From Blastococcus mobilis (GTDB lineage: Bacteria > Actinomycetota > Actinomycetes > Mycobacteriales > Geodermatophilaceae), in assembly GCF_900188025.1 (NCBI RefSeq), contig NZ_FZNO01000018.1, positions 49,959 through 113,958 on the forward strand: DNA of 64,000 bases, written 5' to 3'. Every line of letters begins with the position of its first letter. The first letter of the stretch is position 1. Positions 1 through 8,852 of the stretch are shown one piece after another. A program made the translations under genes and the position numbers. The notes beneath the pieces are model-generated. The model did not search any database, was not told the DNA's origin, and saw only the letters and a program-made list of their open reading frames with translations.

Positions 1-31
1 CCTCCGACTGATCCGATAGGGGCGACCACTC

Positions 32-775
32 GTGAGACGTCGACTTCTCGCCGCGTTCGTGGCCCTCGTCCTCCTCGTCGCCGGCACGCTGGTCCTGCTG
101 GCCTACGTGCGCGGCGCGGACGCGCGCGCCCTCGCCGGCACGCGCACCGTCGAGGTTCTGGTGGCCGACGAGCTCATCCCGCAGGGGACGCCGGGCGGTG
201 AGCTGGCCGGCCTCGTCCGCACCGAGCTGCTGCCCGCCAAGGCGGCCCTGCCGGGGCGGGTCACCGATCTGTCCTCGCTCGCCGGCCGGGTGTCCACGGT
301 GGACCTCCAGCCGGGGGAGCAGCTGCTCGCCGGCCGGTTCGAAGACCCTGACGACCTCCAGGCGGTCGGAACGGTCGCGGTGCCCGAGGGGCTCCAGGAG
401 GTCAGCGTCCTGCTGGAGCCGCAGCGGGTGATCGGCGGCCGTATCGCGGCCGGCGACACCGTGGGTGTGTACCTGTCCCAGGTCCTTCCGAGCGGCACGA
501 GGCAGACCTCCGACGTCCTCCACCACGTCCTGGTCACCCAGGTTCAGGGTGCCCCGGCGGCACCTGATCCGGACGCCGAGACGGAGGCGGAGCCGGCGGC
601 GACGCCGTCCGCCAGTCTCATGATCACGCTGGCCCTCGTCGCCAAGGACGCCGAGACCGTCGTCTTCGGCATGGAGCACGCGACGCTGTGGCTGTCCCTG
701 GAGACCGAAGGCGACGACACGAGCGGCACGCGCGTCGTCGACGAGACCAACATCTACGTGGGGGTACCCCGATGA
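32..775 (+). CDS. cpaB: Flp/Tad pilus assembly protein CpaB (RcpC-like)
   Basis: 247 residues from a GTG start. A short basic N-terminus (MRRRLLAAF) is followed by one hydrophobic segment at about residues 5-26, which anchors the protein in or exports it across the membrane. An SAF-like region follows (about 40-105, with the typical pattern VEVLVADELIPQGTP), then the RcpC/CpaB region. CpaB proteins take part in assembling the Tad pilus outside the membrane. The gene opens a tightly packed operon and its stop overlaps the next start (ATGA). No pilin or TadE gene lies inside the window, so the cluster probably begins further upstream. Confidence rests on both domain pattern and context. Confidence 0.88.
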   Translation: MRRRLLAAFVALVLLVAGTLVLLAYVRGADARALAGTRTVEVLVADELIPQGTPGGELAGLVRTELLPAKAALPGRVTDLSSLAGRVSTVDLQPGEQLLAGRFEDPDDLQAVGTVAVPEGLQEVSVLLEPQRVIGGRIAAGDTVGVYLSQVLPSGTRQTSDVLHHVLVTQVQGAPAAPDPDAETEAEPAATPSASLMITLALVAKDAETVVFGMEHATLWLSLETEGDDTSGTRVVDETNIYVGVPR

Positions 776-1962
776 GCCGCGTCGTGCTGGCCGGAGCCGG
801 CGAGGAGCTGATCCTCCGGGTGAAGGAGGCGGCCGACGGGGACGTCGCCGTCCTGCCGCCGGGCCGTCTGCCCAGCGAGCCCGCCCGGCTGTTCGAGCAG
901 CTCCTCGACGGTGAGCTGCCCGACGTGCTGCTGGTGGGTCCGCACGCGCCGGCGCCGGAGGTGCTGACGCTGGCCTCGCGGCTGGACGTGCAGAGCCCCG
1001 GTATCAGCGTCGTCCTCATGGCCGAGCCGTCACCGGAGATGTGGCAGGCCGCGATGCGTGCCGGCATCCGGGACCTGCTCCCGCCGAGCGCCGACGTGGC
1101 CGACATCCGGGCCGCCGTGGAGCGGGCCGGCCACGCCGCTGCCAGCCGGCGGCGGGTGCTGCGCCCGGTGAGCGAGACCGAGCGCTACGCCGGCCGGGTC
1201 ATCACCATCGCCTCGCCCAAGGGCGGGGTGGGCAAGACGACGGTCTCCACGAACCTCGCCATCGGGCTGACCGCGGCGGCGCCGCAGTCCACCGTGCTGG
1301 TCGATCTCGACGTCCAGTTCGGTGACGTGGCGTCGGCATTGAGCCTGGTGCCCGAGTACACGCTGCCCGACGCGGTCCGTGGCCCGGCCAGCGAGGACAC
1401 GATGGTCCTCAAGACCTTCCTCACCCAGCACCCCAGCGGCCTGTACGCGGTCTGTGGTGCGGAATCGCCGGCCGCCGGGGACACGGTCACGGGCGAGGAC
1501 GTCACCCGGCTGCTCGCGTCGCTGGCCCGGGAGTTCCGCTACGTCGTGGTCGACACCGCGCCCGGCCTCTCCGAGCAGACGCTGGCCGCCCTGGACCGCG
1601 CCACCGACGTGATCATGCTGACCAGCATGGACGTGCCCGGTGTCCGCGGACTGCGCAAGGAGCTCGATGTTCTCCGCGAGCTGGCCATGATCCCGGCCGG
1701 CCGGCACATCGTCATGAACTTCGCCGACCCCAAGGGCGGTCTCACGGTGCGCGACGTCGAGACGACGATCGGCGCGGGTGTGGACGTCGTCCTGCCGCGT
1801 TCCAAGGCCGTGCCCGCCTCCACCAACCAGGGTGTTCCCATCCTGCAGAGCAACCGGCGCGACCCCATGGCCAAGGAGATGCGGCGCCTGGTGTCCCGCT
1901 TCGCCGCCACCCCTCTCATGAAGCCCGGCAAGTACCGGGCCAGGCACCGGGCGGCCAGCTGA
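772..1962 (+). CDS. cpaE: CpaE-like pilus assembly ATPase (MinD/ParA type)
   Basis: 396 residues from ATG at 772, which overlaps the cpaB stop; an upstream in-frame ATG would add 28 arginine-rich residues read from the cpaB gene and is unlikely. The N-terminal ~110 residues look like the degenerate receiver domain of CpaE proteins. The second half is a MinD/ParA ATPase with the deviant Walker A KGGVGKTT at about 150-157, a VLVDLDVQFGD Walker A' region and a VVVDTAPG Walker B region. CpaE proteins help localise the Tad secretion machine. The stop codon overlaps the next ATG (TGATG), indicating translational coupling. Confidence 0.9.
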   Translation: MSRVVLAGAGEELILRVKEAADGDVAVLPPGRLPSEPARLFEQLLDGELPDVLLVGPHAPAPEVLTLASRLDVQSPGISVVLMAEPSPEMWQAAMRAGIRDLLPPSADVADIRAAVERAGHAAASRRRVLRPVSETERYAGRVITIASPKGGVGKTTVSTNLAIGLTAAAPQSTVLVDLDVQFGDVASALSLVPEYTLPDAVRGPASEDTMVLKTFLTQHPSGLYAVCGAESPAAGDTVTGEDVTRLLASLAREFRYVVVDTAPGLSEQTLAALDRATDVIMLTSMDVPGVRGLRKELDVLRELAMIPAGRHIVMNFADPKGGLTVRDVETTIGAGVDVVLPRSKAVPASTNQGVPILQSNRRDPMAKEMRRLVSRFAATPLMKPGKYRARHRAAS

Positions 1963-3389
1963 TGAACCTGACCTCCCGCCTCGAGGCGGCGCGCGGAGTC
2001 CCGGCGGCGGTCCCTGCTTCGCCCGTCCCAGGCGCGGCCGCGACCACCGGCGTCCCGACCACGCGGTCGGCCGTGACGCCGGCGCCGCCGCCCCCGACCG
2101 ATGCGCTCAGCCGCCTGAAGGACCGCGTCGGCAAGGCGCTGTTCGAGCGCATGGGCAGTCGGATGAACGATCCGAGTCTGAGCGAGAGTCAGCTCCGCGC
2201 CATCGTGCTCGGTGAGCTCGACGAGGTCGTCGAGGAGGAGAACGTCCCGCTCAGCACCGAGGAGCGGCAGCGGCTGACGGCCGAGCTCGCCGACGACGTG
2301 CTGGGCTACGGCCCGCTGCAGCGCCTGCTCGACGACTCCGCGGTCAGCGAGATCATGGTCAACGGCCCGGACGCGATCTACGTCGAGCGCAACGGCAAGC
2401 TGGAGCGCACCGCCACGCGGTTCACCTCCGAGGAGCACCTGCGCCGGGTGATCGACCGGATCGTCTCCCGCGTGGGACGGCGGATCGACGAGTCGTCGCC
2501 GCTGGTGGACGCACGTCTGGCCGACGGTTCTCGCGTGAACGCGATCATCCCGCCGCTGGCCTTCAGCGGCTCGACGCTGACCATCCGCAAGTTCTCCAAG
2601 GACCCGTTCACCGTCGACGACCTGATCAGTTTCGGCACGCTCTCCCCGGAGATGGCGGAGCTGCTCAACGCCTGCGTCGACGCGCGGCTCAACGTCATCG
2701 TCTCCGGCGGTACCGGCACCGGTAAGACGACCCTGCTCAACGTGCTCTCCTCGTTCATCCCCGAGGGGGAGCGGATCGTCACCATCGAGGACGCCGTCGA
2801 GCTGCAGCTGCAGCAGGAGCACGTCGTCCGGCTGGAGTCCCGGCCGCCCAACATCGAGGGCAAGGGCGCGATCACCATCCGCGACCTGGTCCGCAACTCC
2901 CTCCGCATGCGGCCCGACCGGATCGTGGTCGGGGAGTGCCGTGGCGGGGAGAGCCTCGACATGCTGCAGGCGATGAACACCGGTCACGACGGCTCGCTGT
3001 CCACGGTGCACGCCAACTCGCCGCGGGATGCGATCGCGCGCCTCGAGACCCTGGTCCTCATGGCGGGGATGGACCTGCCCCTGCGGGCCATCCGCGAGCA
3101 GATCGCCTCCGCCGTCGACGTCGTCGTCCAGCTCACCCGCCTCCGGGACGGCACCCGGCGGGTCACGCACGTGACCGAGGTGCAGGGCATGGAGGGGGAG
3201 ACCGTCACCCTCCAGGACGCCTTCCTCTTCGACTACTCCGCGGGCGTCGACGCCCACGGCAAGTTCCTCGGCAAGCCGGTGCCGACCGGCGTCCGCCCGC
3301 GGTTCACCGAGAAGTTCGACGACCTGGGGATCAAGCTCTCGCCGCGCGTGTTCGGGGTGGCCGAGCCGGCCGGCGCACGGGGCTGGTGA
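1962..3389 (+). CDS. tadA: Tad pilus secretion ATPase TadA/CpaF
   Basis: 475 residues. Family: type II/IV secretion hexameric ATPases that drive Tad pilus assembly from the cytoplasmic side. A proline/alanine-rich leader (about 15-48) precedes the N-terminal helical domain. Motifs include the segment around VSEIMVNGPDAIYVE (about 128-142), Walker A GGTGTGKTT at about 249-257, an Asp box around VTIEDAVELQL, and a Walker B/His box region with VGECRGGE and STVHANSP. Length is normal for CpaF. It sits between cpaE and tadB in the usual Tad order. Confidence 0.95.
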   Translation: MNLTSRLEAARGVPAAVPASPVPGAAATTGVPTTRSAVTPAPPPPTDALSRLKDRVGKALFERMGSRMNDPSLSESQLRAIVLGELDEVVEEENVPLSTEERQRLTAELADDVLGYGPLQRLLDDSAVSEIMVNGPDAIYVERNGKLERTATRFTSEEHLRRVIDRIVSRVGRRIDESSPLVDARLADGSRVNAIIPPLAFSGSTLTIRKFSKDPFTVDDLISFGTLSPEMAELLNACVDARLNVIVSGGTGTGKTTLLNVLSSFIPEGERIVTIEDAVELQLQQEHVVRLESRPPNIEGKGAITIRDLVRNSLRMRPDRIVVGECRGGESLDMLQAMNTGHDGSLSTVHANSPRDAIARLETLVLMAGMDLPLRAIREQIASAVDVVVQLTRLRDGTRRVTHVTEVQGMEGETVTLQDAFLFDYSAGVDAHGKFLGKPVPTGVRPRFTEKFDDLGIKLSPRVFGVAEPAGARGW

Positions 3390-3391
3390 CC

Positions 3392-4333
3392 ATGTCCGCG
3401 CTGGTGCTGGTCATCGGGGTGGCCGCGGTTGCGGCCGCCCTGCTCGTGATCGCCCTCGTCGTCCTGCCGCCGGGGCCGTCCCGGGTGCCGCTGAGCCGGC
3501 TCGATCCGTCGGTGGCGCCGTCGGCCTCCGCCCTCGCGGGCGCGGGCGCCGCGGCCGGGGCCGCGGTGGAGAAGGTACTGGTCAAGCGCGGCCGGGCCGC
3601 TGCCGGCGCGGCCGCCCTGGAGCGGGCCGGCATGGCGATGCGCCTCCCGGACTTCGTGCTCGTGGTCGGCGTGGCCACGGTCGTGCTGGGGGCGCTCGGC
3701 CTCGTGCTCGGCGGGCTCGTGTTCGGTCTGCTGCTCCTGGTGGCGGTGCCCTTCGGCGCCAAGCTGTTCCTGAACTTCCGGGCCTCGCGGCGACAGGCGG
3801 TCTTCGCCGACCAGCTCGACGACTCGCTTCAGCTCATGGCCGGAAGTCTTCGGGCCGGCCACAGCCTCCTCCGCGCGGTCGACTCCGTCGCCCAGGAGGC
3901 CGACTCCCCGACCTCGGAGGAGTTCTCGCGCATCGTCAACGAGACCCGCGTCGGCCGTGACCTCAACGACGCCCTCGACGAGGTCGCCGAGCGGATGGGC
4001 AGCGACGACTTCACCTGGGTCGCCCAGGCCATCGCCATCCACCGCGAGGTGGGCGGCAACCTGGCCGAGGTGCTCGACGCGGTCGGTCACACGATCCGGG
4101 AGCGCAACGCCATCCGCCGACAGGTGAAGGCGCTGTCGGCCGAGGGCAAGTTGTCGGCGATCGTGCTGATGGCCCTGCCCTTCGGGGTCACCGGGTTCAT
4201 CTCCATGACCAACCCCTCCTACATTGCGAAGTTCACCCAGAGCCTGACGGGCTACGCGATGCTGGCGGCGGCGGTGGTCATGCTGCTGGTCGGTGGCGTG
4301 TGGCTCAAGAGCACAGTCAAGATCAAGTTCTGA
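3392..4333 (+). CDS. tadB: Tad pilus inner-membrane platform protein TadB
   Basis: 313 residues from ATG at 3392, two bases after the tadA stop; a GTG two codons upstream is an alternative. There are hydrophobic segments at the N-terminus, in the middle and at the C-terminus, around a cytoplasmic type II secretion F (GspF) domain (about 145-270, containing DQLDDSLQLMAGSLRAGHSL). TadB and TadC form the membrane platform on which the TadA motor acts. The stop overlaps the tadC start (TGATG). Confidence 0.92.
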   Translation: MSALVLVIGVAAVAAALLVIALVVLPPGPSRVPLSRLDPSVAPSASALAGAGAAAGAAVEKVLVKRGRAAAGAAALERAGMAMRLPDFVLVVGVATVVLGALGLVLGGLVFGLLLLVAVPFGAKLFLNFRASRRQAVFADQLDDSLQLMAGSLRAGHSLLRAVDSVAQEADSPTSEEFSRIVNETRVGRDLNDALDEVAERMGSDDFTWVAQAIAIHREVGGNLAEVLDAVGHTIRERNAIRRQVKALSAEGKLSAIVLMALPFGVTGFISMTNPSYIAKFTQSLTGYAMLAAAVVMLLVGGVWLKSTVKIKF

Positions 4334-5235
4334 TGAGCACCCTGCCCGCCTCCGTGCTCGTCGCGGCCGCAGCGGTCGGACTGGCCGTGCCGGTGCTCGG
4401 CTGGTCGCTGTTCGCCCGGCCCGATGCCGCCACGGTCCAGGCCCGGGACAACCTGCTCCGCGGCGTCGAGGCGGTAGGTCCCGGCACCGCCGCGGCGGAA
4501 CGCAGTCGACCGGGTCTGCTCGCCCGGCTGGCGGGGGGGCTCACCCCGCGCGGGACCGTCGCCCGGCTCGACCGGCTGGCCGGTGCCGCCGGTCGCCCCG
4601 CCGCCTGGCCGGTGCCCAAGCTCGTCGCCGCCAAGCTGGTGCTCGCCGTCGTCGCCGGCGGGTTCGGGCTGCTCCTGGTGAGCGGCGGCGCGAGCCCCCT
4701 GGTCGTGCTCACTGCGGTCGTCGCCACCGTCGTGGCCTACTTCCTGCCCGAGCTGTTGCTCCACAGCCGCGGCCAGGAGCGGCAGCAAGCGATCCAGCTG
4801 GAGCTGCCCGACACCCTCGACCAGATGACGATCGCCGTGGAGGCCGGGCTGGGCTTCGAGTCGGCGATGGCGCGGGCCGGCAGCAACGGCAAGGGCCCGC
4901 TGGCCGAGGAACTGGTGCGCACGCTCCAGGACATCGCCGTCGGCCAGCCGCGCCGCGAGGCCTACCTCGCACTCGCGGAGCGGACCCGCGTCACCGATCT
5001 GCGCCGCTTCATCCGCGCCGTCGTGCAGGCCGACCAGTACGGCGTCTCGATCGCCGACGTGCTGCGCACGCAGGCGCAGGAGATGCGGCTCAAGCGCCGG
5101 CAGCGGGCCGAGGAGAAGGCGATGCAGATCCCGGTGAAGGTGATCTTCCCGCTGATCCTCTGCATCCTGCCGACCCTGTTCATCGTGCTGCTGGGCCCCG
5201 CCGTCATGGACATCGTCGCGACCTTCAGCAAGTAG
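4333..5235 (+). CDS. tadC: Tad pilus inner-membrane platform protein TadC
   Basis: 300 residues from the ATG that overlaps the tadB stop. Hydrophobic helices at about 5-25, 100-140 and 275-298 flank a GspF-type domain (about 155-275, containing LPDTLDQMTIAVEAGLGFE and VQADQYGVSIADVL). It partners TadB in the pilus platform. It is the last gene of the operon within view and is followed at once by a strong hairpin. Confidence 0.92.
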   Translation: MSTLPASVLVAAAAVGLAVPVLGWSLFARPDAATVQARDNLLRGVEAVGPGTAAAERSRPGLLARLAGGLTPRGTVARLDRLAGAAGRPAAWPVPKLVAAKLVLAVVAGGFGLLLVSGGASPLVVLTAVVATVVAYFLPELLLHSRGQERQQAIQLELPDTLDQMTIAVEAGLGFESAMARAGSNGKGPLAEELVRTLQDIAVGQPRREAYLALAERTRVTDLRRFIRAVVQADQYGVSIADVLRTQAQEMRLKRRQRAEEKAMQIPVKVIFPLILCILPTLFIVLLGPAVMDIVATFSK

Positions 5236-5236
5236 G

Positions 5237-5271
5237 GACGACACGGCGACCCTCCGGGTCGCGGTGTCGTC
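5237..5271. terminator. Hairpin terminator between convergent genes
   Basis: A 16-base arm at 5237-5252 pairs with 5256-5271 around a 3-base loop, with one mismatch. It starts two bases after the tadC stop and lies just before the end of the opposing gene at 5287. There is no U-tract, as is common in high-GC actinobacteria. It can serve both directions. Confidence 0.7.
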
Positions 5272-5286
5272 CTGAGGACGACAGTG

Positions 5287-5622
5287 TTATCGCGGCTGGG
5301 CCGGGTTCGTCGGGTCGCCGTGGGACGGCGGGTTGATCGGCGGGCCGGACGTCGCCTCGGAGACCTTGGAGCCCCCGGCCGCCGCCCCAGCCGCCTCCGG
5401 CGTCGCCGCGGCCCGATCGCCTCCGGACGGCTGGGCACCCTCCCGCAGACCGGACAGCCGGCTCTCCATGACGGCCACCACCTGTACCCGGTTGGCGTGC
5501 GCCCGCTCGTAGTCGAGCAGGGTGGTCAGGTCCCCGGCGTCCAGCGTGCGGATCCGGGAGGTCAACGAACCCACGGGCAGGTGGTCGTAGTCGGGCAGCG
5601 GCAGGTCGTCGCGCTCGGTCAT
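5287..5622 (-). CDS. Conserved small actinobacterial protein, function unknown
   Basis: 111 residues. The first ~65 residues (beginning MTERDDLPLPDYDHLPVGSL and containing TLLDYERAHANRV) resemble a short helical region found in many actinobacterial proteins, including some described as lipid-droplet associated. The rest is Ala/Gly/Pro-rich and probably disordered. There is no signal peptide or membrane segment. A GAGGAA-type ribosome-binding site lies a few bases before the ATG. Its job is not known to me; the family resemblance is recalled, not searched. Confidence 0.75.
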   Translation of the reverse strand: MTERDDLPLPDYDHLPVGSLTSRIRTLDAGDLTTLLDYERAHANRVQVVAVMESRLSGLREGAQPSGGDRAAATPEAAGAAAGGSKVSEATSGPPINPPSHGDPTNPAQPR

Positions 5623-5778
5623 GGTTCCTCCTCGTGAGTTTCTCAGGTCGAGGTCGGCCTACCCGGGGTCCCTAGATCCGACACAGGGTGTGAGCGGACC
5701 GACGGTGGGTAGGCGGCGACGGCGGGATTGTCCACCGCAGGACACCTGACCGATCGACCAAGGAGTTGCCGCACCGTC

Positions 5779-6915
5779 ATGGACGCGTCCTTCCTGGAAC
5801 CCGTCTTCGCTGCCACCGGGCCCTTCGCCACGGTGTGCGCCGACGTCACGCACACGACCGAGAACGCCGACACCGAACTGGACCTGCGCGTGCGTGCGGT
5901 CGCCGAGCGGCTGACCGAGCAGGGTGCACCGGAGCCCGTCGTCGAGGCCGTCCGCAGTCGGTTGCTGGAGAGCAACGAGGGAGGCGCGGCCGGCACGTTG
6001 AAGGGCCGCGCCGTGGTCGTCGCCTCGGACGGGTCCGTCGTCCTCGACCAGGCCCTGGTGGACGCGCCGCGGCGCGAGATCGCCGAGTGGGGACCGCACC
6101 CGGATGTCCTGCCCGTCCTGCGTCAGTTGCCCGGGCGGGTGCCGCACGTCGTCGTGCTGATCGATCGCACCGGGGCCGACATCACCTACGTGGGCGCGCC
6201 TGGCCAGATCGGCGAGGACACGGAGGAGAAGACGGTCCAGGGCGAGACCTTCCACCTGCGCAAGGTGAAGGTGGGCGGTTGGGCGCACGACCACTGGCAG
6301 AACAGCGCGGAGAACCAGTGGGAGGCCAACGCCGGCCAGGTCGCCGAGGAGATCGCCTCCTATGCACGCCGGCTCTCGCCGGAGTTCGTGCTGATCGCCG
6401 GGGACGTCCGGGCCCGCAACATCCTCGCCGACTCGGCCGGCGACCTCTGGAAGGACCTCGTCGTCACCATGGACGAGGGCGGCCGTGCGGCCGGCGCGGA
6501 CCGGGAGCCGGTCGCCCGGCGGGCGGACGAACTCGTCGCCGAACACGAGGCACGGGCCTGCGCCGAGGTCCTCGAGCAGATCCAGGCCGCCGGGGCCCAC
6601 GGCCTGTCCGCCACCGGCAAGGAGGCCGTCGTCGACGCGCTCCGCAAGGGGCAGGTCGAGACACTGGTCCTCGCCGACGACCCGGGCGAGGACACGCTCC
6701 TGGTGGGCAACGGGCCTCTCGAGCTGGGCGTGAACCAGCACGACATGGATGCGCTCGGCATCCACGGCGAGGTCGTGCCGACCGATCGTGCGCTGCTCGC
6801 GGCCGCCGTGGCCAGCAGTGCCGGCGTGGTGATCGTGCCGCGCTCGGCGATGCCGGACGAGGTCCCCGTGGCCGCCGTCCTCCGATACACCGACGCCTCG
6901 ACGTCGGCTTCCTGA
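5779..6915 (+). CDS. Rv2629-like protein, bacterial archaeo-eukaryotic release factor (baeRF) family
   Basis: 378 residues from ATG 5779; AGGAG lies at 5761-5765. The fold pattern fits the baeRF family related to eRF1/Vms1: an N-terminal domain (about 1-130), a central domain with VVVLIDRTGADITYVG, a GGWAHDHWQ stretch and VLIAGDVRARNIL, and a C-terminal L7Ae-like domain (about 290-370, with VETLVLADD and GVVIVPRSAM). Rv2629 of M. tuberculosis belongs to this family and to the hypoxia/dormancy regulon. A role in ribosome rescue or hibernation is plausible by family, not shown here. Two small genes follow on the same strand. Confidence 0.82.
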   Translation: MDASFLEPVFAATGPFATVCADVTHTTENADTELDLRVRAVAERLTEQGAPEPVVEAVRSRLLESNEGGAAGTLKGRAVVVASDGSVVLDQALVDAPRREIAEWGPHPDVLPVLRQLPGRVPHVVVLIDRTGADITYVGAPGQIGEDTEEKTVQGETFHLRKVKVGGWAHDHWQNSAENQWEANAGQVAEEIASYARRLSPEFVLIAGDVRARNILADSAGDLWKDLVVTMDEGGRAAGADREPVARRADELVAEHEARACAEVLEQIQAAGAHGLSATGKEAVVDALRKGQVETLVLADDPGEDTLLVGNGPLELGVNQHDMDALGIHGEVVPTDRALLAAAVASSAGVVIVPRSAMPDEVPVAAVLRYTDASTSAS

Positions 6916-6946
6916 CCAGCCCGTTCGACCGAAGGAGAACGTTCCC

Positions 6947-7204
6947 GTGACCGACCCGCACCAGCCCGCCACCGCGCCCGGCACCGACCAGGGCGACATC
7001 GAGCGGCGGGCCGCGCTCGCCGAGGCCCTGGGCAAGGAGGTGTGGCCGGCCGATCGCGACACCCTGGTCGCCAAGGCCCAGGAGGGCAACGCCCGGGACG
7101 ACGTCCTGAGCCAGCTGCGACGCCTGCCCGAAGGCCGGCAGTTCGAGAACGTCCAGGACGTCGCCCAGGCCCTGGGGCTGGGCACCGAGCAGCAGCGGTT
7201 CTGA
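6947..7204 (+). CDS. DUF2795 domain protein
   Basis: 85 residues from a GTG start preceded by a clear GAAGGAGA site at 6931-6938. The C-terminal half (containing DVLSQLRRLPEGRQFENVQDVAQAL) matches the DUF2795 pattern, a short helical domain common in actinobacteria. It is cytoplasmic, with no membrane segment. It is probably co-transcribed with the baeRF gene upstream and the small gene that starts one base after its stop. Confidence 0.78.
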   Translation: MTDPHQPATAPGTDQGDIERRAALAEALGKEVWPADRDTLVAKAQEGNARDDVLSQLRRLPEGRQFENVQDVAQALGLGTEQQRF

Positions 7205-7205
7205 C

Positions 7206-7457
7206 ATGCCCTCGATGAAGGACCCCTCACCCGAGGCCGTCGCCAACGTCACCGAGCAGAACGTGCAGACCCGGGCGCAGCTGCTGCCCGAGGAGCAGTC
7301 GGTCGAGGGTCACCCCGACCCGGCGCAGGGCGACCTCGATCCGAAGATCCAGGCCGCGGTGATCCTCGCCGAGTCGGAGGAACGCACGATCCACGCCGAT
7401 CCGGACGACGCCCAGGGAGGTCACCGCCAGTCGGCGGAGACCGCCGACCAGCCCTGA
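7206..7457 (+). CDS. Small acidic hypothetical protein
   Basis: 83 residues starting one base after the preceding stop, with ATG at 7206 and codon use like its neighbours. The sequence is hydrophilic and acidic and rich in Glu, Gln and Asp, with no recognisable domain, signal or membrane segment. Its position between two co-directional genes with almost no spacing supports expression as part of the operon. Confidence 0.6.
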   Translation: MPSMKDPSPEAVANVTEQNVQTRAQLLPEEQSVEGHPDPAQGDLDPKIQAAVILAESEERTIHADPDDAQGGHRQSAETADQP

Positions 7458-7459
7458 CC

Positions 7460-7843
7460 GTGCGCCACGAGCATCCGGTCCAGTTGCGCTGGTCGGATCC
7501 CGATTCCCTCGGGCACGTCAACCACGCCCGCGCGTTGAGCCTCATCGAGGACGCGCGACTGGCGATGGTCGCAGAGCTGCCGGGGGAGTCGATGATCCTG
7601 GCCCGGCTGGAGGTCGACTACCTCCGGCAGCTCTACTACCGCGTCGGTGAGCGGCCGTGCGTCTCCAGCTGGGTGACCCGGATGGGTACGAAGTCGGTGA
7701 CCGTGCGCCAGGAGCTCGTCCAGGACGGGCAGGTCGCCATCCGCGCCGACGTCGTCATGGTGACGTTCGACTTCGACACCGACGCCAGCCGGCCGCTCAC
7801 CGACGACGAGCGGCGGCACTGGTCGAAGTACCTGCAGATCTAG
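7460..7843 (+). CDS. Acyl-CoA thioesterase, 4HBT hotdog family
   Basis: 127 residues from GTG 7460, two bases after the previous stop. It is a single hotdog domain of the YbgC/4-hydroxybenzoyl-CoA thioesterase type. The N-terminal active-site region reads RWSDPDSLGHVNHARAL, with the expected Asp and GHVNHA motif, and is followed by the long helix and strands (EVDYLRQLYYRVGE). These enzymes hydrolyse acyl-CoA thioesters in the cytoplasm; the substrate cannot be told from sequence. It converges with the dimethylargininase gene. Confidence 0.85.
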   Translation: MRHEHPVQLRWSDPDSLGHVNHARALSLIEDARLAMVAELPGESMILARLEVDYLRQLYYRVGERPCVSSWVTRMGTKSVTVRQELVQDGQVAIRADVVMVTFDFDTDASRPLTDDERRHWSKYLQI

Positions 7844-7847
7844 CGGC

Positions 7848-8696
7848 TCAGGCGCGGATCTCCAGGGTGCAGCACTTGACGCTGCCGCCGGCCTTCAACA
7901 GCTCCGACAGGTCCACGCCGACCGGGGTGTAGCCGTGGGCGCGCAGCTGATCGGCCAGGTCGGTGGCGGTCGAGGGCAGGACGACGTTGCGGCCGTCGGA
8001 GACGGCGTTGAGCCCGAGGACCGTCGCGTCCTGCTCCCCGGCCAGGATCGCGTCGGGGAACAGGCGCTGCAGAACCGCCCGGCTGCCCGGACTGAACGCC
8101 TCGGGGTAGTAGGCGATGTCGTGGTCGCCCAGGACCGCGAGGGCGGTGTCCAGGTGGTAGAAGCGCGGGTCGACCAGGTGCAACGACACGACCGGGACGC
8201 CGAAGAGCTCCTGCACCTCGCCGTGCGCCCCCGGGTCGGTGCGGAATCCGGTGCCGGCCAGCACCAGGTCGCCGACGACGAGGAAGTCGCCCTCACCCTC
8301 GTTGACGTGCACGGGTTCGGTGACCGTCTTCAGGCCGGCGGCTCGCAGCCATCGCAGGTAGGCAGGGCCTTCCGCGTGCCGCTCGGGGTGGGTGAAGCGG
8401 GCACCGAGGGCCTCCCCCTCGAACACCAGGCCACCGTTCGCGGCGAACACCATGTCGGGCAGGCCGGGCTCGGGATCGATGAGCTGTACCTCGTGGCCGA
8501 GTGCCAGGTAGGTCTGGCGCAGGCTTTCCCACTGCCGGATCGCGAGCGCCCGGTCCGCGCCTCGCGTGACGTCCATCCACGGGTTGATCGCGTAGTCGAC
8601 CGCGAAGTGGTCCGGGCGGCACATGAGATAGCGGCGCGGGGTGGCGATCCGCTCGGCGTGCTCGGCGGCACGGGGACGGGGCAGGACGACGGTCAC
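7848..8696 (-). CDS. ddaH: Dimethylargininase (DDAH) / amidinotransferase-fold hydrolase
   Basis: 282 residues from a GTG at 8696 with a GAGGAG site upstream. Guanidino-group-modifying fold. Visible are the substrate loop (PDMVFAANGG), the catalytic His in FYHLDTALAVL, and the near-C-terminal nucleophile in GGSVKCCTLEI (Cys275/276). DDAH converts methylated arginines to citrulline and methylamines. In actinobacteria this gene is usually beside an Lrp-type regulator and often an ornithine aminotransferase. Here the regulator is divergent and frameshifted, and no aminotransferase follows. Confidence 0.85.
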   Translation of the reverse strand: MTVVLPRPRAAEHAERIATPRRYLMCRPDHFAVDYAINPWMDVTRGADRALAIRQWESLRQTYLALGHEVQLIDPEPGLPDMVFAANGGLVFEGEALGARFTHPERHAEGPAYLRWLRAAGLKTVTEPVHVNEGEGDFLVVGDLVLAGTGFRTDPGAHGEVQELFGVPVVSLHLVDPRFYHLDTALAVLGDHDIAYYPEAFSPGSRAVLQRLFPDAILAGEQDATVLGLNAVSDGRNVVLPSTATDLADQLRAHGYTPVGVDLSELLKAGGSVKCCTLEIRA

Positions 8697-8772
8697 CAGG
8701 ACTCCTCAGCGGGGCGGGCGCCGGCGCCATCTGCCGGACAGCCGGAACGCTAGGGAGGGGGAACATGCACCG

Positions 8773-8814
8773 CAACGTTGTTTCCTTGCGTGTTCCTCGC
8801 CGGTACGTTGCGTC
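8773..8814. promoter_or_regulatory. Possible Lrp-type operator half-sites
   Basis: Between the divergent ddaH and lrp genes there is a perfect 8-base palindrome CAACGTTG at 8773-8780 and a related half-site ACGTTGCG about 25 bases later. Lrp/AsnC regulators typically bind such spaced AT-poor palindromes in actinobacteria and control a divergent gene. This is inferred from position and symmetry only. Confidence 0.3.
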
Positions 8815-8852
8815 TGTATTGCACGGACAGCGATCTGTTGCGTGGAGGCGGC

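Noticed and set aside
8765..8852. Upstream ATG that would give an intact-looking Lrp reading frame
   Set aside because: The added residues are basic and unlike any Lrp, while ATG 8853 has a good ribosome-binding site and a correct Lrp N-terminus in the other frame.
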